Source: JAUMBM01 sp964645715 (lineage in GTDB: Bacteria > Bacteroidota > Bacteroidia > Chitinophagales > Saprospiraceae). Taken from it: a stretch of 64,000 nt of DNA. This document shows, in pieces, positions 59,589-64,000 of this stretch (position 1 is the stretch's first letter; every line of letters starts with the position of its first letter). The DNA lies in NCBI GenBank assembly GCA_964645715.1, contig CAZYAO010000005.1:1-64000 (forward strand). The letters run 5' to 3'. Under the pieces are notes generated by a model. That model saw only the letters and a program-made list of their open reading frames with translations. It had not been told where the DNA came from and made no database searches. The translations under genes were made by a program, and so were the position numbers.

Positions 59589-60323
59589 TCACAGGCGGTT
59601 CTGATTGATGAGGTCCAATAACTCGTCGCGATAATTCTTACCCATGGGCAGGTGTTTGAGCTGCCCTTTTTCATTGACCTCAATCATGTTGCCAACAATG
59701 GCCTCTATTTTGTCAATGTTGACGATATAGGATCGATGTATACGACGAAATTTATCGAGCGGGAGCTTGTCCTCCAGACTTTTCATGGTCTGCAGGGTGA
59801 TGACCCTGGCGTTGTCGAGTCGGATGATGACATAATCCTTAAGCCCTTCGATATAAATGATTTCTGAAAAATTCACCTTCACAAGCTTCTTATCCGCTTT
59901 TACGAAAATATAATCGTGCTCTGACTCGGCCTGACTGGTTTCCGTGACTTGTTCCTCTCTTTTTTTGGGCTGAATCTGTTCAATCGCCCGATTGACCGCC
60001 TTCATAAATCTGTCCAGAGAGATTGGCTTTAGCAGATAGTCTACTGCATTTAGCTCAAAACCCTCTACGGCATAGTTGGAAAATGCTGTGGTAAAGATAA
60101 TCTTAGGAGGATTGCTCAGGGATCGCAGGAATTCGATTCCGCTCATCTGGGGCATCTGGATGTCCAAAAAAATCAAATCAATGGTTTCCGTCTGAAGTAC
60201 GGCATTGGCTTCAAAGGCGTTGTTACATCTTTTTACAAGGTGAAGAGACGGCATTTTTGCGATGAAGGTTTCCAGTACGTCCAGTGCGAGGGGCTCGTCA
60301 TCTACGATAATTACATTAATCAT
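59589..60323 (-). CDS. LytTR-family response regulator
   Basis: A 244-residue regulator. The receiver domain (~1-120: MINVIIVDDEPLALDVLETF, phospho-acceptor Asp in LIFLDIQMPQMSGIEFL, conserved Thr/Lys in FTTAFSNYAVEGFELNAVDYLLKPI) is joined to a LytTR DNA-binding domain (~140-240: IFVKADKKLVKVNFSEIIYIEGLKDYVII, then KFRRIHRSYIVNIDKI). The ATG at 60323 starts the receiver domain directly; an in-frame start at 60377 adds unlikely sequence. It is encoded 83 nt downstream of its likely sensor kinase. Confidence 0.95.
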   Translation of the reverse strand: MINVIIVDDEPLALDVLETFIAKMPSLHLVKRCNNAFEANAVLQTETIDLIFLDIQMPQMSGIEFLRSLSNPPKIIFTTAFSNYAVEGFELNAVDYLLKPISLDRFMKAVNRAIEQIQPKKREEQVTETSQAESEHDYIFVKADKKLVKVNFSEIIYIEGLKDYVIIRLDNARVITLQTMKSLEDKLPLDKFRRIHRSYIVNIDKIEAIVGNMIEVNEKGQLKHLPMGKNYRDELLDLINQNRL

Positions 60324-60406
60324 GACAGATTTATTTAATAATTGAAGCACTTTTTTGCATGGGTTGATTGTGTGCATTCATTGGGTTATAACCAACGAAA
60401 CCGGGC

Positions 60407-61462
60407 TCAAATAAGGTCAATATTCAGATGAACTGAGTAAGTATGCGGATGATCATCAATGGTTAAGTGATAGTGCCCGGGGTAAAGCAGATCTAATCTT
60501 CTCCTGACGTTGACCAGCCCAATACCACCGCTGCGGCGACCATCAGGTCGAATAATCGGTCCGCCTTTACTGTTTTCAATATGGAAAGCGAGCTTATGGT
60601 CGGCAATATCCACTGTCACATGGATGAACCCCTCCGTCAACTGATGATTGATTCCGTGTTTAAAGGCGTTTTCCAAAAATGGAATGATCAGCAGCGGTGC
60701 AATTTGTTGTTCCTGGATATGGCCGTTGACAGTAAAACGAATATCGATGCCCTCGTGCTGCCGCAATTGTTCCAGGTCCAGATAGTTGCGCAGGTAGTTG
60801 ATCTCCTTACTAAGCGGAACCTTCTTCTCGTTGCATTCATAGAGCATGTACCGCATCATCTCGGCCAGCTTGATGACAATATCCGGTGCTTTATCTGATT
60901 TGCGCAGGGTGAGTGCATAAAGGTTATTGAGTGTGTTGAATAAAAAGTGCGGATTAATCTGGCTTTTCAAAAAATTGAGCTCCGATTGCATTGTCTGTGT
61001 GCGCAGCTCCTGGGTTTGTCGCTGCTGTCGAAACCAGTCACTGATAATTTTGACCACAGTTGATGCATTGGCGATGAAAAAAGTAATCAAAAAATACAGG
61101 TTTAGGTTGGTGAGTAGTTCCTGCTGCAAAGCTGGATAGGCAGCAAATTTGGCGTAAAAAATGATAATCCGAAGAGGCGTCGCGATAAAGGTGGTTGCTA
61201 GCAGCAGCGTTAGGTAGTGCGCATACTTTCCTTTAGCCAGATAATTGGGGATCAGGTAGAGAATATTGAAGTATACAATGAGAATATCAAACAGCACATT
61301 GATAAGCTCATTGGACAGGCTGAACCAAAAGCCTAACTTTTGTTCCTCCAGTTGCATCAGCAGAATCAGTATCAGGAGCCAAAACAAGCTGTGATAGGTA
61401 AGACGCCTGGTCAGCCAGTGCATCACCTTATTCCAGCCCTGTGTATTGATTAATGCATTCAT
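60407..61462 (-). CDS. LytS-like sensor histidine kinase
   Basis: A 351-residue membrane kinase with about four N-terminal transmembrane helices (~20-150, for example TYHSLFWLLILILLMQ and LINVLFDILIVYFNILYLIP). The His_kinase (PF06580-type) domain has phospho-acceptor FLKSQINPHFLFNTLNNLYAL, then the ATPase domain with FLENAFKHGINHQ (N-box) and SGGIGLVNVRRRL (G-box). Together with the LytTR regulator it forms a standard Bacteroidota two-component system. A -7 box at 61483-61490 drives the pair. The signal is unknown. Confidence 0.94.
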   Translation of the reverse strand: MNALINTQGWNKVMHWLTRRLTYHSLFWLLILILLMQLEEQKLGFWFSLSNELINVLFDILIVYFNILYLIPNYLAKGKYAHYLTLLLATTFIATPLRIIIFYAKFAAYPALQQELLTNLNLYFLITFFIANASTVVKIISDWFRQQRQTQELRTQTMQSELNFLKSQINPHFLFNTLNNLYALTLRKSDKAPDIVIKLAEMMRYMLYECNEKKVPLSKEINYLRNYLDLEQLRQHEGIDIRFTVNGHIQEQQIAPLLIIPFLENAFKHGINHQLTEGFIHVTVDIADHKLAFHIENSKGGPIIRPDGRRSGGIGLVNVRRRLDLLYPGHYHLTIDDHPHTYSVHLNIDLI

Positions 61463-61482
61463 ACACCCCTCATATTGCTTGA

Positions 61483-61490
61483 CAAAGATA
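61483..61490 (-). promoter_or_regulatory. -7 box for the LytS/LytTR operon
   Basis: CAAAGATA on the plus strand, TATCTTTG on the minus strand, 20 nt before the kinase ATG. No spaced -33 element is seen. Confidence 0.55.
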
Positions 61491-61619
61491 GCGGCCTGCT
61501 ACAAGTCAGATTCTTTTTTTGGATGAAATGCCTCCTGCAAACGAAGAAAGAAAGCATTTGGCAGATGATAGCTTGTATGTCTGGTCCGTATCGCTAATCC
61601 GCTGGCAACAAAATCAAAA

Positions 61620-61648
61620 CGGGCTGACAGGAGAACCTGCTCAGCCCG
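61620..61648 (-). terminator. Hairpin after the PA-domain T9SS gene
   Basis: CGGGCTGACAGG (61620-61631), loop AGAA, CCTG then TCAGCCCG (to 61648) with one bulged C, ahead of TTTTGATTTTG-like sequence on the minus strand. Confidence 0.65.
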
Positions 61649-61686
61649 CTTTGACTGCTCAATACAATAAGTCAGAGGAAGTATGC

Positions 61687-63453
61687 TTAGCGCTGAACCG
61701 TAAAGGCGCGGCGTGCAAAACCATTCTCAGTGCTTACTACCAGGTAGTACTGACCAACAGGCAGCGTAGCCACATTGAAATCAACGCGGTCTTCCTGAAT
61801 CTGCTGCTTACGCAGTTGCTGCAGCGTACGGCCATTCATATCGGTGATGCGATAAGAAACCTTCTGTGCAGGCGCATCCAGCGTCAGGCTGGCTGTCAGC
61901 ACATTAGATACCGGGTTGGGGAATACATTCATCGCGAGCTGATCTTCTGTGAGGATATCCGGCGTGCTGCTGGCAATCGGAGACCAGATAAGACCCGTTG
62001 CTACTGCTCCACGGAAGCCTGTAAACAGGAAGCCATCTTCGATACTTGGCAGACCGCTTGACTGGAAAGTGTTGGTTCCGATGTAAGGAAGATCCAGGTC
62101 TGTCGTATTTGCACCGAGGATATCGAGGTACTGTGTAAAGTCCTGATTTTCGTCAAAACCAATGTATACAAGCTGGTCACCTTCGTAGCGAATGCCGAGG
62201 AAATACACCAGATCATCGCCAGGAAGGATGTGGCCTTCTTCGAAATCGTTGATGTCAAGTAGCGGGGCACGTACCCATGAAGCAGCCGCATCAGGCGTCT
62301 CATAAGGAGCTTCGTCCACGAGCGCCACAACGTCAAGCTCCGCATTCTCGATCGCCTGATCACCATCAAGGTCGTTCCATGAGTAGAGGAAAGCATTGAC
62401 CGTGATTTCACTCATTGGAGAACCGGCGGCGCGTGATACATAGAATACGACGCTGTCCATCTTGAAACCTGCACCCTTATTAACATAAATAGGCGTGAGG
62501 AACTCAATGTTACCACCACCAGAAATAGTGTAAGCATTGGTGATGGTTGCCCGGCGGGCTGCACTGTCCCAGCCACCGTTGCAATAGGCATCTTCCGTAA
62601 CAGCGAATTCTGATGAAAAGCTGTTGTCCGCAGGCTGCGCATCCGTACTGTCTGTAGAAATCGTGTAGTTAATGGTGTAAGTACCCTCACCAGAAGCAAA
62701 CGGATCGAACTCCGGAAGTACTACCAGACTGGAAGAATCGGAATCAACTGCTGCAACGGAAGCAGACTGGCTGTAAACCTGGCCTGCCTGGCTGTGGCTG
62801 ATGGTAGCTGCTACCGTTACATTGCTTGCGCTGTTTAGACCTACATTTTCTACGCGTGCACCCGGAATTACCGAGAATACGCCTGCTGCGTCGATCTGGT
62901 GCCCCGGGATAGCTCCCTTAGGCGCGTGTGCGATGCCAGCTCTTGCATTACTGCGCACATTGTTGGGGAAGCGCACGTTACCAATGGTTACATTGACATT
63001 GCCCGTCAGCAGGGCATTGCGAATCAGCTGGCCGTCTTCCAATGAAAGCATTACGCAAGGGATAGTAACGTTGCCACCATTGACACCGGGACCCATAACA
63101 ATGGTGCCTGCACCAGCGGCATTGTTCAATACAATCACAGCTATCGCACCTGCGTTCTGCGCATTGAGACACTTCAGACCAAACTCGCACGTACCGCGGT
63201 CAATGAGCGCAATTTTACCGGCAACTTCTGAACCGTTGGTGAGTGCCTGACAACCTCTGGTCGGCGTTGCAGTGCCGTCGTTTACAAACACCACATCTCC
63301 CGTCCAGACACTGTCGGTCAACACCCGGCCAAAACCTGCAGCAGAGAAATTGTAAGTGCCGGCAAGGTTGCTGGGAGAGTTAACCAGCACAACTTGTGCA
63401 GAGAGCACAAAGGTGGCCAGTAAGAAAGCAATTGCAGATGTAAAAAACTTCAT
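61687..63453 (-). CDS. Secreted PA-domain protein with T9SS type A sorting domain
   Basis: A 588-residue exported protein. The ATG at 63453 gives the signal peptide MKFFTSAIAFLLATFVLSAQ. Residues ~20-190 hold a protease-associated (PA) domain: GKIALIDRGTCEFGLKCLNAQNAGAIAVIVLNN, then IPCVMLSLEDGQLIRNALL. CARDB-like and jelly-roll beta domains follow (~200-500). The C-terminal ~80 residues are a type A sorting domain: MNVFPNPVSNVLTASLTLDAP, YRITDMNGRTLQQL, LPVGQYYLVV. No catalytic peptidase domain is present, so the PA domain probably binds protein or peptide. It should be exported by T9SS and kept at the surface. A complete promoter lies at 63502-63533. Confidence 0.9.
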   Translation of the reverse strand: MKFFTSAIAFLLATFVLSAQVVLVNSPSNLAGTYNFSAAGFGRVLTDSVWTGDVVFVNDGTATPTRGCQALTNGSEVAGKIALIDRGTCEFGLKCLNAQNAGAIAVIVLNNAAGAGTIVMGPGVNGGNVTIPCVMLSLEDGQLIRNALLTGNVNVTIGNVRFPNNVRSNARAGIAHAPKGAIPGHQIDAAGVFSVIPGARVENVGLNSASNVTVAATISHSQAGQVYSQSASVAAVDSDSSSLVVLPEFDPFASGEGTYTINYTISTDSTDAQPADNSFSSEFAVTEDAYCNGGWDSAARRATITNAYTISGGGNIEFLTPIYVNKGAGFKMDSVVFYVSRAAGSPMSEITVNAFLYSWNDLDGDQAIENAELDVVALVDEAPYETPDAAASWVRAPLLDINDFEEGHILPGDDLVYFLGIRYEGDQLVYIGFDENQDFTQYLDILGANTTDLDLPYIGTNTFQSSGLPSIEDGFLFTGFRGAVATGLIWSPIASSTPDILTEDQLAMNVFPNPVSNVLTASLTLDAPAQKVSYRITDMNGRTLQQLRKQQIQEDRVDFNVATLPVGQYYLVVSTENGFARRAFTVQR

Positions 63454-63501
63454 GAAAGTTAAATTTAGTGATGGAAACATGTGCTTAGTCGCTAATCATT
63501 G

Positions 63502-63533
63502 CAAACATAAGAAATCCTATAAAAACCGCCAAA
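63502..63533 (-). promoter_or_regulatory. Promoter of the PA-domain T9SS gene
   Basis: On the minus strand TTTG (63533-63530), 20 nt spacer, TATGTTTG (63509-63502): a full consensus match, 48 nt before the ATG. Confidence 0.75.
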
Positions 63534-63612
63534 AGGTATCCAACGATTATTTTAGTAATGTCGTTATCGACAAACAATTTTTGGCAAATAATTGTCCATG
63601 TTAGCCCGGTGA

Positions 63613-63642
63613 TTGTTTTTTGCCGCTACTGCCTTACATTTG
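63613..63642 (+). promoter_or_regulatory. Promoter of the oligopeptide ABC ATPase gene
   Basis: TTG (63613-63615), 19 nt spacer, TACATTTG (63635-63642), 38 nt before the ATG at 63681. Confidence 0.65.
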
Positions 63643-63680
63643 CATCACTGCGCTTGTCAGCGTAGCCGTAATATCTGATC

Positions 63681-64000
63681 ATGACAGAATCTGTACTACT
63701 GGAACTGGACAATATTCACCTGGGCTTCGGTCGTGCCGATACCGTTAGGCCCGTACTGGAAGGCCTTAGTCTGTCTGTTCGTGCGGGCGAAATAATGGGA
63801 CTGGTAGGGGAGTCGGGCTCGGGCAAGTCCATGACAGCCCTCACCGTAATGGGCTTGTTGCCTGCCGGTGCGCAGTTGTGGCAGGGCAACGTCTGGTGGC
63901 ACAACGCTACAGACGGCAGCCGTACCAATCTTTTGGCTACCAGGGACAGTTACCGGGCTGTTCGTGGCAGACAGATAGGAATGATTTTTCAGGAGCCGAT
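63681..64000 (+). CDS. Oligopeptide/dipeptide-type ABC transporter ATP-binding protein, 3' partial
   Basis: The first 106 codons of an ATPase running off the window end. ATG at 63681 gives MTESVLLELDNIHLGFG, followed by Walker A GLVGESGSGKSMTALTVMGLLP, where GESGSGKS..A..MGLLP is the OppD/DppD pattern, and the start of the Q-loop IGMIFQEP. Members of this family pair with OppB/OppC-type permeases, or carry two ATPase domains in one chain; which applies cannot be seen here. It has its own promoter, divergent from the PA-domain gene. Confidence 0.85.
   Translation, partial: MTESVLLELDNIHLGFGRADTVRPVLEGLSLSVRAGEIMGLVGESGSGKSMTALTVMGLLPAGAQLWQGNVWWHNATDGSRTNLLATRDSYRAVRGRQIGMIFQEP

Noticed and set aside
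61519..62061. 180-codon plus-strand frame
   Set aside because: Mostly antisense to the sorting domain of the PA-domain T9SS gene and includes that gene's terminator.

Overview
The window looks like a chromosomal piece of a Bacteroidota bacterium, most likely from the Saprospiria (Saprospira/Lewinella/Haliscomenobacter side). Evidence: two secreted proteins end in type 9 secretion (T9SS) type A sorting domains; there is a PorE-like OmpA lipoprotein, a TonB-dependent receptor paired with a DUF5689 lipoprotein, and DUF3810, DUF2795 and DUF58 proteins; and many genes are preceded by the Bacteroidota -7 promoter box TAnnTTTG, several with TTG/TTTG 19-20 nt upstream. The exact taxon is inference. 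One 100-N scaffold gap lies at 8354-8453.

Layout. 1-3393: 5'-truncated fusion of a metacaspase-type protease and an alpha/beta hydrolase. 3463-4704: a 43-residue membrane protein and a thioredoxin-reductase-like ferredoxin-NADP+ reductase. 4761-8893 (minus): arginine deiminase, FAD oxidoreductase, aldo/keto reductase, an array of GAAA-loop hairpins running into the gap, the first 15 codons of a glycosyltransferase 2 gene emerging from the gap, and a TPR protein. 9088-10811: etfBA. 11016-17646: housekeeping block rpsO, pnp, primary sigma factor, an ABC permease (minus) and queA. 17688-23834: transglutaminase-like protein, prohibitin-like lipoprotein, an AAA ATPase/PD-(D/E)XK protein behind a striking palindrome, a DUF2795 protein and a large helical-repeat protein. 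24084-38346: a 2868-residue T9SS adhesin-like protein converging on an alpha-2-macroglobulin lipoprotein with its thioester motif.

39006-41153: tRNA-Thr(CGT) with a textbook Bacteroidota promoter, then the PorE-like lipoprotein. 41232-48364: a secreted endonuclease/exonuclease/phosphatase divergent from a TonB receptor, a DUF5689 lipoprotein and trmN6; the first three look like a surface capture, cleavage and uptake system. 48354-50262 (minus): lolD-like ATPase, a nicotinamidase-family protein lacking its catalytic residues, and maf. 50474-55590: gyrA, a periplasmic TPR protein and 3-hydroxybutyryl-CoA dehydrogenase. 55664-58372 (minus): S4 protein, PPK2, DUF58, thioredoxin. 58466-64000: DUF3810 membrane metallopeptidase, LytS/LytTR two-component pair, a PA-domain T9SS protein, and the start of an oligopeptide ABC ATPase.

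A recurring structural theme is very long, often perfect stem-loops (stems of 16-22 bp, loops of 1-4 nt) directly after stop codons, often between convergent genes. No rRNA, insertion sequence, prophage or CRISPR array was seen. Domain assignments come from reading motifs; no database search was run.
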